A DNA stretch of 64,000 nt. It comes from Anaerolineae bacterium (lineage in GTDB: Bacteria; Chloroflexota; Anaerolineae; UBA3071). The notes beneath the pieces were generated by a model that searched no databases, was not told the DNA's origin, and saw nothing but the letters and a program-made list of their open reading frames with translations. The translations under genes were made by a program, and so were the position numbers. Of this stretch, positions 25,509-31,981 are shown piece by piece. Position 1 is the first letter of the stretch; every line of letters begins with the position of its first letter. The stretch covers positions 1 to 64,000 of the forward strand of contig JARYMM010000017.1 in the NCBI GenBank assembly GCA_029907105.1, read 5' to 3'.

Positions 25509-26336
25509 TTGACCACTGAGGACAGAACACAACGCATCCTTCAACGTCTGGCGGAAGCGGCGGAGGAAACGCCTGACCTGAGCGGCTTCTACGAATTGCA
25601 TCAGAAGCTGTTTCGCTTGCAGGGTGAAGCCAGAGCAGACATCGCCGCTGCCCTGGAGCTGGCCGATGAGGAGGCGCTGAAAGCCCGTACGGCGCAAGGC
25701 CTGCCCATGTTGTCCTTTGCCCAACTGCCCATTGCCGCCGGGCGTTTCGCTACGCTGGCCACGGCTGTCGCTGCCGTGCTCTCGGAGTATGACCCCGACC
25801 TGGGGAAACAGGCGTTGCCCGACGACGCTGCGGCCTGGCTCTCCCTGGCCGAAAGGCGATTCGAGGAAGGCCGGGTCAACCCGGAGAGGGCGGAAAGGAC
25901 GGCGGAGCTCACTCTGGCCGAGATGGCTGTGGACCTGGCGCTGAAACCTTACCTGGAGTGGGCAGCGGATCAGGTGCTGCCCCACCTGAACCTGGAGCGG
26001 TGGAAGCGGGGTTATTGTCCGGTCTGCGGTGGGCCTCCGGACTTTGCCGTCCTGGAAGAAGAAACGGGCGCTCGTTACCTGATCTGTTCGCGGTGTGCCG
26101 CCGAGTGGCCCTTCCGAAGACTGGGCTGTCCCTTCTGCAACACCAACGACTACAGCAAGCTGTTCTACTATCTCAGCGACGATGAGGTCTATCGCCTCTA
26201 TGTCTGCCAGGAGTGCCGCCACTACCTGAAGAGCATGGACCTGCGCAAGGCCACGCACCGCGTGGTGCTGGAGGCAGAGCGCGTCACCACCGTAGCCATG
26301 GATGTGGCCGCCCAGCGGGAAGGATACCGTTCGTAG
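25509..26336 (+). CDS. fdhE: Formate dehydrogenase accessory protein FdhE
   Basis: Maturation factor for Tat-exported formate dehydrogenases; in E. coli it is a rubredoxin-like iron protein that binds the alpha chain. The C-terminal half has paired CxxC motifs in order: CPVCGG, CSRCAAEWPFRRLGC, CPFCN and CQECRHYLKSMD. Length is 275, near the family norm. Translation likely starts at the TTG at 25509, which follows AAAGGAG. Retention of this gene suggests that fdhA, despite its oddities, was functional until recently or still is. Confidence 0.93.
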   Translation: MTTEDRTQRILQRLAEAAEETPDLSGFYELHQKLFRLQGEARADIAAALELADEEALKARTAQGLPMLSFAQLPIAAGRFATLATAVAAVLSEYDPDLGKQALPDDAAAWLSLAERRFEEGRVNPERAERTAELTLAEMAVDLALKPYLEWAADQVLPHLNLERWKRGYCPVCGGPPDFAVLEEETGARYLICSRCAAEWPFRRLGCPFCNTNDYSKLFYYLSDDEVYRLYVCQECRHYLKSMDLRKATHRVVLEAERVTTVAMDVAAQREGYRS

Positions 26337-26386
26337 CCGTTGGCAAGGCCGCTTTCGGTCGCCCCATCTATAGCATGCCTTTTCTT

Positions 26387-26415
26387 TTGCGCAGGACCGG
26401 GCACTGGTGTATAAT
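26387..26415 (+). promoter_or_regulatory. Promoter of the selenoprotein peroxiredoxin/thioredoxin operon
   Basis: TTGCGC (26387-26392) and a perfect TATAAT (26410-26415), spacer 17 bp. It lies 55 bp before the peroxiredoxin ATG, so the redox operon can be expressed apart from fdhA-fdhE. Confidence 0.75.
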
Positions 26416-26469
26416 TTTGAATGCTTATTCTTCAACACCGATAACATCTGAAGGAAAGGAAGACAGGGC

Positions 26470-27033
26470 ATGGGCAGACCAAGGATGTGGATGCTCCTGG
26501 GCGTCGTGCTTGCCGTGGGGCTGCTGGCCGTTGCCTGCGGCGGCAGCGGTGAACCCCGCATCAAAAACGCCAGGCTGGAGGTGGGCGACAAGGCTCCCGA
26601 CTTCCGGCTGCCGGATCACACCGGAGGCTACATCCGGCTGAGCGACTACCGGGGCAAGAAGAACGTCGTCATCGCTTTCTATCCTCTGGCCTGGACCCCC
26701 GTTTGAGGACAGGAGATCCCCGCCTACGAAGCCGATTGGGAGCGCTTCGAGGCGGTAGATGCCCAGGTTCTGGGTATCAGTGTGGACAGTACGGCCACTA
26801 ATGCGGCCTGGGCGGAGTCTCTGGGCGTGAGCAAAGTCCCGCTGTTGAGCGATTTCTGGCCACACGGGGCCGTGGCGCAGAGCTACGGCGTGTTGCGTCC
26901 CCAGGGCTTCACCGAACGGGCCATCTTTATCGTGGACAAGGAAGGCATCATCCGCTATAAGCACATCCACGATCTCAACGAACTGCCGGACAACGAACTG
27001 CTATTCCCGGTTCTGGAAGAGATCAACAGATAA
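26470..27033 (+). CDS. Peroxiredoxin-like selenoprotein lipoprotein
   Basis: AhpC/Bcp-type thiol peroxidase, 188 codons including TGA at codon 79. The N-terminus is a lipoprotein signal ending LLAVAC-GG. The fold runs VGDKAPDFRLPDHTGGYIRL, then NVVIAFYPLAWTPV-U-GQEIPAYEADWERF. Bcp/AhpC proteins have the peroxidatic Cys exactly at U. The same frame continues to VLGISVDSTATNAAW, LLSDFWPHGAVAQSYGV and AIFIVDKEGIIRYKH, all classic peroxiredoxin blocks. Without readthrough the product would be a dead 78-residue stub. AGGAAAGGAAG precedes the ATG. Two Sec thioredoxin-like genes follow, a probable reductant pair. Confidence 0.88.
26704..26755 (+). promoter_or_regulatory. UGA (Sec) codon and SECIS-like hairpin of the peroxiredoxin
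   Basis: TGA at 26704-26706. From 13 nt after it, CCGCCT (26720-26725), a bulged A, and CGAAGC (26727-26732) pair perfectly with GCTTCG (26744-26749) and AGGCGG (26750-26755). That makes a 12-bp stem with an 11-nt apical loop CGATTGGGAGC that has G at its second position. Confidence 0.85.
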
Positions 27034-27049
27034 CGAGGAGGCACACAGC

Positions 27050-27433
27050 GTGATCAGCAAGACCAAGGGGATAGCCCTGATAGCTTTGCTTGTGCTGGTG
27101 GGCAGTGCGATTCTTTCCGCCTGCGGCGGAGCGGGCCCGACCGGGAACATCAAGGGCCCCTATATGATCTACTTCTACGCCAAATGGTGACCGATCTGCA
27201 AAGAGATGACGCCCATCGTGGATGGGCTGGAAAAGACGTACGGCAAAGAGTTCACCATCGTGCGTGTGGATATTGATACGGCCAGGGGGAAAGAACTGGC
27301 CCGTGAGCACGGCTTCATTGGCCAGCCCACGTTCATCTTTTTCGACTCCTCCGGCCAGGAGGTGCGCCGTCTCATGGGGCCTCAATCTGTCGAGACCATG
27401 CGGCTGGCCGTGGAAGGCGTTCTGCGCAAGTAA
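27050..27433 (+). CDS. Thioredoxin-like selenoprotein lipoprotein 1 (UPIC)
   Basis: Lipid-anchored thioredoxin-fold protein of 127 codons. GTG start after GAGGAG; signal peptide ALIALLVLVGSAILSAC with a textbook lipobox LSAC. The active site reads YFYAKW-U-PICKEMTP, so the first Cys of CxxC is TGA (codon 47) and the second Cys is kept. The same frame continues KEFTIVRVDIDTARGKELA, GFIGQPTFIFFDSSGQEV (cis-Pro segment GQPTF) and VEGVLRK. It starts 16 bp after the peroxiredoxin stop. Likely role: extracytoplasmic disulfide reductant, perhaps for the selenoperoxiredoxin (inferred). Confidence 0.88.
27188..27227 (+). promoter_or_regulatory. UGA (Sec) codon and SECIS-like hairpin of thioredoxin-like protein 1
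   Basis: TGA at 27188-27190. GCCCATC (27211-27217) pairs with GATGGGC (27221-27227) around a GTG loop. The CCCATC/GATGGG core begins 21 nt after the TGA, the same spacing as in the second thioredoxin gene. Confidence 0.8.
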
Positions 27434-27449
27434 CGAGGAGAAAGACCTC

Positions 27450-27827
27450 TTGTTGAAGCGTGTGTTGTTCCTGTTGCCCCTGGCTATGTTGATGCTGACG
27501 CTGATCCTGGCCTGCATGTCCTGTTCGTCCGGGGATGAGAACCGTCCCACCCTGATCTACTTTCGTTCCTCCACCTGACCGTACTGCAAGAAGATGACGC
27601 CCATCGTGGATGGGATCCGAAGCAAGTACCGGGGCGAATTGAACGTCGTATATGCCACGCTGGAGGATAAGGAAGGCCGGGAACTGGCCGATCGGTATGG
27701 CATCCTCGGTTACCCTGTCGTGTTGCTTCTGGACAGGGAAGGGGAAAGGGTCAGCCTGCTGCGTGGGGTGGTGCCACAACCCACCTTGGAGCAGGCGGTG
27801 GAGGAGCTCATCCGGGCGACGCCATAG
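27450..27827 (+). CDS. Thioredoxin-like selenoprotein lipoprotein 2 (UPYC)
   Basis: Paralogue of the preceding gene, 125 codons, starting at tandem TTG codons (27450 preferred) after GAGGAG. The signal peptide LLPLAMLMLTLILAC ends in a lipobox. The active site is YFRSST-U-PYCKKMTP with TGA at codon 43, followed in frame by ELNVVYATLEDKEGRELA, GILGYPVVLLLDREGERV (cis-Pro GYPVV) and AVEELIRATP. The U-P-Y-C motif is glutaredoxin-like. It lies 16 bp after the first paralogue, so this is a tandem duplication that has diverged. Confidence 0.88.
27576..27614 (+). promoter_or_regulatory. UGA (Sec) codon and SECIS-like hairpin of thioredoxin-like protein 2
   Basis: TGA at 27576-27578. CCCATC (27600-27605) pairs with GATGGG (27609-27614) around GTG. 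The 6-bp core and its 21-nt distance from the UGA are identical to thioredoxin-like protein 1. Confidence 0.8.
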
Positions 27828-27860
27828 CCGGATGGCATTGGTCGCTATCGGGAGATTGAC

Positions 27861-28130
27861 ATGTGTCTGGGCATTCCGGCCCGAGTGCTTGAAGTTGATA
27901 GGAGCGGCCTGCTGGCCATGGGCACGGTGGACTTCGGCGGCGTGACACGGGAGGTCTGCCTGGCCTACGTGCCTGAAGCGCAGGTGGACGATTACGTCAT
28001 CGTGCACGCCGGCTTCGCCATCAGCCTGCTGGACGAGGAAGAGGCGCGGGCCAGCCTCGACCTGCTGCGGGAGGTGGGCCTCCTGGAGGAGGAATCCGGC
28101 GTGCCGTTGCCGGCACCTGCCAGCCCCTGA
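27861..28130 (+). CDS. hypC: HypC/HybG/HupF-family chaperone
   Basis: Small chaperone of 89 residues beginning MCLGIPARVLEV, the invariant HypC start whose Cys2 carries the Fe(CN)2CO precursor with HypD during NiFe-hydrogenase maturation. GGGAG precedes the ATG and the gene lies 33 bp after the second selenothioredoxin. No other hyp or hydrogenase gene is in the window, so it may serve hydrogenase genes elsewhere or have another role in this operon. Confidence 0.92.
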   Translation: MCLGIPARVLEVDRSGLLAMGTVDFGGVTREVCLAYVPEAQVDDYVIVHAGFAISLLDEEEARASLDLLREVGLLEEESGVPLPAPASP

Positions 28131-28183
28131 GGTCAGGGAGGCGCGGTGCAGGGTCCATGAAGCTTTGTGTTGCCGTCGTCGTG

Positions 28184-28213
28184 AGCCCTCGGCCTGACTT
28201 CAGGCCGGGGGCT
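28184..28213 (+). terminator. Hairpin after hypC
   Basis: AGCCCTCGGCCTGA pairs with TCAGGCCGGGGGCT (one mismatch-type pair) with almost no loop. It is followed by CTGTCATGTCG with few T residues. It probably ends the selenoprotein operon transcript. Confidence 0.6.
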
Positions 28214-28287
28214 CTGTCATGTCGTTGGGGACAATCTCGACAGGCCAGCCAAGGTCTGGCGTGATGGGTAGAGGGAGTCCCTTGTAG

Positions 28288-28316
28288 TAGACAGATGGCC
28301 GACCCTGTGCTATAAT
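28288..28316 (+). promoter_or_regulatory. Promoter of the cytochrome c biogenesis genes
   Basis: TAGACA (28288-28293) and TATAAT (28311-28316) with a 17-bp spacer. The transcript would start within the repeat cluster before resB. Confidence 0.7.
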
Positions 28317-28324
28317 ACGGTCGC

Positions 28325-28495
28325 CTGTATCGCGAAGGCGAAGGGGCCTGCCCTGAGCAAAAGCGAAGGGGCCTGCCCTGAGCGAAAGCGAATGGGAGCG
28401 AAGGATCTCCCGGTTACATGAGCGGGAGACCCTTCGCTGCGCTCAGGGTGACGTTTTCGGAGCACAGGGTGACGTTTTCGGAGCAGACGAGCGGG
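28325..28495. repeat. Compound repeat before resB
   Basis: Two tandem copies of GCGAAGGGGCCTGCCCTGAG are followed by a hairpin (GGATCTCCC/GGGAGACCC region flanked by AGCGAAAGCGAATGGG and CGCTGCGCTCAGGGTGAC). Two tandem copies of CAGGGTGACGTTTTCGGAGC come last. The central part is the same family as the insertion in the YfhO-like gene. With the hairpin and promoter it fills the 28131-28502 gap. Confidence 0.8.
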
Positions 28496-28502
28496 AGTTC
28501 GG

Positions 28503-29675
28503 ATGAGCGAAGAGATACGGTCATCCACGCCTGGGCCGGGCACGCTGGACAGGATTTACGATTGGCTGACCCGCACGGGCACGGCGCTGGTCTTGATCGC
28601 TGCCGTGGGCATGGCCTCCCTGCTGGGCACGCTGATCCCGCAATACCCCGGCGGGCTGGAGGGGTTGCGGGCGCAGGGGGTCGAAGCGGGCAGCCCGCTG
28701 TTGGATGCCTTCGGGCTGTACGACGTCTACCGCGCGCCCTGGTTCGTGCTGCTGCTGGGGCTGCTGATGATCAGCCTGTTTCTGTGCACGCTGAAGCGCA
28801 CCGGACGATTATTGCGCGCCCGCCGCAAGCGCATTCCCTTCATCGCCAGCCTGGTGGCCCATTACAGCATCCTGGTGGTCATGCTGGGAGTGCTGCTGGG
28901 CAGTGTGGCGGGGCTGAGGGATACCATCTACCTGGCCGAGGGTGAGACGGCGCCCGTTCCCGGGGCCGACTTCGCCATCCGCCTGGACCGGGCGGAGGAG
29001 CGCTACAATCCCGATGGCTCGGTGCGCGACTGGTACTCCACCGTGACGGTCATCGAGAACGGCCAGGAGGTGAAACAATTCGTCATCGAGGTGAACCGCC
29101 CGTTGCAGCACCGCGGCTTTGCCTTCTACCAGTCGCAATTTGGCCAGATGCCCGATCAGAAGGGGCCATTGCCCTTGAGCCCGGTGCGGCTGCGGGTGAC
29201 TCGGGACGGCCGGCCTGTGCAGTTGCTGAGCATGTTCAACGCCGGTCAGTCCGGCGAGGAGTTGGAGCTCGCTTTCACGGCCTCGGTGCCCAACAGCCCC
29301 AAGAAGATCGAGGTGGTCGTGCTGCCGGGCCTGGGGCGGCAGTTGTGGCTGAGCCGTTACCCGACCCTGCCGGACAAGGTCATCCTGCAGGTGCTGGCCG
29401 GCGAGAGCGTGGGGATGGGCGAGGATTTGGAGCTTCTCTTCGCCGAGGAAGTGGACACGACGTCGGAAATCACCGTGGGACCGCTGGTCATCACCCTGGA
29501 GGACCTGAATCCCGACCTGGGCATGGACAGGATCGCCGAGGCGTTTGCCCAGCCGCGCTTCTGGTCGGGGTTGCAGGTGGACAGGAATCCGGGCCTGCCG
29601 CTGGTTTTCGCCGGGTTCGTCGGCATGGGCCTGGGTTGGGCAGTGGCCTTCCTGCTGCCTATTTTCAAAAGATAG
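28503..29675 (+). CDS. resB: Cytochrome c biogenesis protein ResB
   Basis: Membrane component of the System II haem export and ligation machinery, 390 residues. Transmembrane helices occur at about residues 27-45, 78-96 (WFVLLLGLLMISLFLCTLKR, a family signature) and 118-138, then a large extracytoplasmic domain (FAIRLDRAEERYNPDGSVRDW) and a last helix near the C-terminus. It precedes the CcsA partner by 180 bp, a gap filled by repeat-like sequence. It supports maturation of c-type cytochromes such as the tetraheme protein at 31517. Confidence 0.93.
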   Translation: MSEEIRSSTPGPGTLDRIYDWLTRTGTALVLIAAVGMASLLGTLIPQYPGGLEGLRAQGVEAGSPLLDAFGLYDVYRAPWFVLLLGLLMISLFLCTLKRTGRLLRARRKRIPFIASLVAHYSILVVMLGVLLGSVAGLRDTIYLAEGETAPVPGADFAIRLDRAEERYNPDGSVRDWYSTVTVIENGQEVKQFVIEVNRPLQHRGFAFYQSQFGQMPDQKGPLPLSPVRLRVTRDGRPVQLLSMFNAGQSGEELELAFTASVPNSPKKIEVVVLPGLGRQLWLSRYPTLPDKVILQVLAGESVGMGEDLELLFAEEVDTTSEITVGPLVITLEDLNPDLGMDRIAEAFAQPRFWSGLQVDRNPGLPLVFAGFVGMGLGWAVAFLLPIFKR

Positions 29676-29856
29676 TCGGCAATTTGTTTACCGCAGAGAC
29701 GGAGAGGGCCCAGAGAGCGCTTTGTAGGCAGATTCCAACAGCCCTGGTCCAGGGGTGCGATGCACCTCTATTGCCGAATCAATGATGGCCTCTGTGATTG
29801 GTGGTGAGATTGCCCTTTTTGGGTTCTGGCTTGTCTGGGTTAGGAGGACTCATCTC

Positions 29857-30705
29857 ATGAACACGACCGTTCTTTGGGCCGCTGTGAGCACGTTGGCGGT
29901 GGCTACGTTGGCTTACCTGATCCAATTCATCACCGGCGGCGGGAAGGCGAGCGAGACACCGCTGCGCCGCTGGCCGGGCTGGCTGGGCAGCGCGGCAACC
30001 TTCGCCAGCCTGTTGCTGCTGACGTCCAGTGTGATTCAGTTTGTGATCCTCTACAAGCGCCTGCCGCTGGCGACGTTCATCGAGACGGCGCTGACCATGG
30101 CCTGGGGGTTCACGTTGGCCTATCTGGCGGTGGAAGTCCTGGTGGAATGGCGGCTGCGGGCGGGGCTTTTCTTCCTGCCGGTCCCGTTGCTGTTGACCGC
30201 CTACGTCGCCCGCCAGAACTGGGAGGCGGTCGTGCCCAGGCATCTGATGCCGGCGTTGCAGAGCTACTGGTTGCAGGTTCACGTGGCCACGGCGATGATC
30301 GCTTACTCGGCGTTTCTGGTCTCCTTCGGCCTGGCCATCATGGTCCTGCTGAGCGAGTGGCTGCCGGGGCTGGCGGAGCGTTTGCCGGAGGAGCGATCGC
30401 TAAGCGGTTGGATGAGCAAAGCCGTCTCCATTGGCTTCGTCTTCGAGACGGCGATGCTTCTGACCGGCTCCGTCTGGGCGCAGTACGCCTGGGGCAGCTA
30501 TTGGAGCTGGGACCCCAAGGAGACCTGGGCGCTGATCACCTGGCTGGTCTATGCCTTTTTCCTGCACGCCCGGGTGGTGCGGGGCTGGAGGGGCCGTCGG
30601 CTGGCCTGGGCGGCGATCGTCGGCTTTGCGGTGGTCCTGTTCACCTGGTTCGGCGTGAACTGGCTGACAAAGCTGGTGAAGCTCAGAAGCCTGCATACCT
30701 ACTGA
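29857..30705 (+). CDS. ccsA: Cytochrome c biogenesis protein CcsA/ResC
   Basis: Haem-handling integral membrane protein, partner of ResB; 282 residues, about eight helices. The WWD-type haem motif is visible as WAQYAWGSYWSWDPKETWAL near the C-terminus, with flanking His residues (LQVHVATAMIAYSAF and FFLHARVV). The ATG at 29857 is chosen because AGGAGG precedes it at 8-9 nt; longer in-frame extensions lack a ribosome site. Confidence 0.93.
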   Translation: MNTTVLWAAVSTLAVATLAYLIQFITGGGKASETPLRRWPGWLGSAATFASLLLLTSSVIQFVILYKRLPLATFIETALTMAWGFTLAYLAVEVLVEWRLRAGLFFLPVPLLLTAYVARQNWEAVVPRHLMPALQSYWLQVHVATAMIAYSAFLVSFGLAIMVLLSEWLPGLAERLPEERSLSGWMSKAVSIGFVFETAMLLTGSVWAQYAWGSYWSWDPKETWALITWLVYAFFLHARVVRGWRGRRLAWAAIVGFAVVLFTWFGVNWLTKLVKLRSLHTY

Positions 30706-30716
30706 GGCCCTGGGAG

Positions 30717-31382
30717 ATGCAAGACGCAAGAGGCAAGAGGCAAGATGCAGGAGGCAAGATGCAAGATGCAAATGGCCCCTTACGCCTTGCTTCTTGCCTC
30801 TTGCTTCCTGCTATCCTCCTCATCGTTTTGGCGGTGCCTTTGTTGAGCGGTTGTGGCAGTGACCAGGTCGCCTTACCGGCTGTGGCGCCGGAGATCGCTG
30901 GGCCATTGTTGCCGTCGCTGGCGGAACCGCCGGCCGAACCCCGGCCGGCGGTCGAGTTGGGCCGCTACGCGCCGGATTTCACCCTGACCGATCTGAATGG
31001 GGAAGCGGTGAGTCTGAGCGACTGGCGCGGGCAGGTGGTGCTGCTCAACTTCTGGGCTTCCTGGTGTGCGCCCTGCCGGCAGGAGATGCCCCTGTTGCAG
31101 GCCACTTACTCCGCCTATGCCGATGACGGCCTGGTCGTGCTGGCCGTCAACATGGGCGAAGAGAAGAGGCGGGTGGAGAACTTTGCCGCCGACCTGGCCC
31201 TCACCTTCCCTGTGCTGACCGATGAAGAGATCACGGCAGGCACGCTCTACCGCGTGCGCGGCGCGCCGACCACCTATTTCATTGACCGCGACGGCGTCAT
31301 CCGCCAACGGTACGTGGGCCCGTTGAGCGCAGAGATGTTGGCTTCGATATTGAGCGGCAAGAGAGCGTTTCCTAACCAGTAG
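30717..31382 (+). CDS. TlpA/ResA-like thioredoxin-fold lipoprotein
   Basis: Extracytoplasmic thiol-disulfide oxidoreductase that keeps apocytochrome c cysteines reduced. The mature domain begins LGRYAPDFTLTDLNGEAVSL; the active site is FWASWCAPCRQEM (ordinary CAPC, in contrast to the selenothioredoxins); the cis-Pro segment is GAPTTYFIDRDGVI. A lipobox LLSGC lies near residue 43. The first 30 or so residues before the hydrophobic core are encoded by a GCAAGATGC/TTGCCTCTTGC inverted repeat, so the signal peptide is partly repeat-derived. Start 30717 or 30759. Confidence 0.9.
   Translation: MQDARGKRQDAGGKMQDANGPLRLASCLLLPAILLIVLAVPLLSGCGSDQVALPAVAPEIAGPLLPSLAEPPAEPRPAVELGRYAPDFTLTDLNGEAVSLSDWRGQVVLLNFWASWCAPCRQEMPLLQATYSAYADDGLVVLAVNMGEEKRRVENFAADLALTFPVLTDEEITAGTLYRVRGAPTTYFIDRDGVIRQRYVGPLSAEMLASILSGKRAFPNQ
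30720..30813. repeat. GCAAGAGGCAAGATGC inverted repeat forming a signal-peptide region
   Basis: Purine-rich 7-nt units (GCAAGAG, GCAAGAT) at 30720-30768 face complementary units CTTGCTTCTTGCCTCTTGCT at about 30787-30808. Both arms are translated as part of the TlpA-like lipoprotein. Confidence 0.85.
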
Positions 31383-31474
31383 AAGAAGGCACAAGCCGAA
31401 GCTTCGGGGCTGGAAGCTTCCGGCCGCGGCAGGGGGGCGGCTCTGCGGGCTCTCCGGCCAACGTACGGGAAGGC

Positions 31475-31506
31475 AAAGGGCCACTCCGCTTTGGAGTGGC
31501 CCTTTA
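31475..31506. terminator. Bidirectional terminator between the TlpA-like gene and the tetraheme cytochrome
   Basis: AAAGGGCCACTCC pairs perfectly with GGAGTGGCCCTTT around GCTTT, with A and T runs on either side. It serves both converging genes. Confidence 0.9.
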
Positions 31507-31516
31507 TCCGTGACTC

Positions 31517-31963
31517 TCAACGAGAGCCGTGGCTCACGTCGTCGTGACAGACCGCACACTGCCGCAACCCCTCGGCCGAGAAGTGGAGATGCGATGCGGG
31601 CAACGGCGGCAAGGAGGTCAGGTCGGCTGGCGGATCGTAGTGGCACTCATAGCAACGGTGCCAGTCGAACTCACAGGTGGGCAGCGCCTGTTCATCGCTG
31701 TCACTGAAGTGGACATACACCATGTATAATCCCTTCACGCGGGCGCGCAGCTCGCCAATTAAGCCGGGGTCTGCATGGCACTGATGGCAGTTCACCTGAC
31801 GATGCGGCGAGCGCTGCCATCCCTCATAGGCAGGCAGGATTTTGTGGCAGCGGGCGCAGAAAGAAGGATCGGCGGTATGGATGAAGGCACCGCTGAGGGC
31901 AGCGAGGAGCAGAGCCAGGGCCAGCAAGGCTGCGGCGATGATGCGTTTGGACGACGATGGCAT
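31517..31963 (-). CDS. NapC/NirT-family tetraheme c-type cytochrome
   Basis: Membrane-anchored quinol-oxidising cytochrome, 148 residues. The N-terminal anchor helix is AAALLALALLLAALSGAFIH. Four CxxCH haem sites follow in order: CARCH, CHQCH, CYECH and CAVCH. The protein is shorter than NapC (about 200), close to NrfH. It lies beside cytochrome c biogenesis genes on the other strand. No terminal reductase gene is adjacent, so its electron acceptor is unknown. Confidence 0.88.
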   Translation of the reverse strand: MPSSSKRIIAAALLALALLLAALSGAFIHTADPSFCARCHKILPAYEGWQRSPHRQVNCHQCHADPGLIGELRARVKGLYMVYVHFSDSDEQALPTCEFDWHRCYECHYDPPADLTSLPPLPASHLHFSAEGLRQCAVCHDDVSHGSR

Positions 31964-31981
31964 CGCGGTACCTTTCTGCCC

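Noticed and set aside
23605-27578. TGA as a tryptophan or other sense codon genome-wide (alternative genetic code)
   Set aside because: Many genes in the window end cleanly at TGA with overlapping starts, and three of the four main in-frame TGAs sit at catalytic Cys/Sec positions rather than Trp positions. Selenocysteine explains these better.
30717-31382. Third selenothioredoxin
   Set aside because: The TlpA-like protein has an ordinary CAPC active site encoded by TGT/TGC; no TGA at that position.
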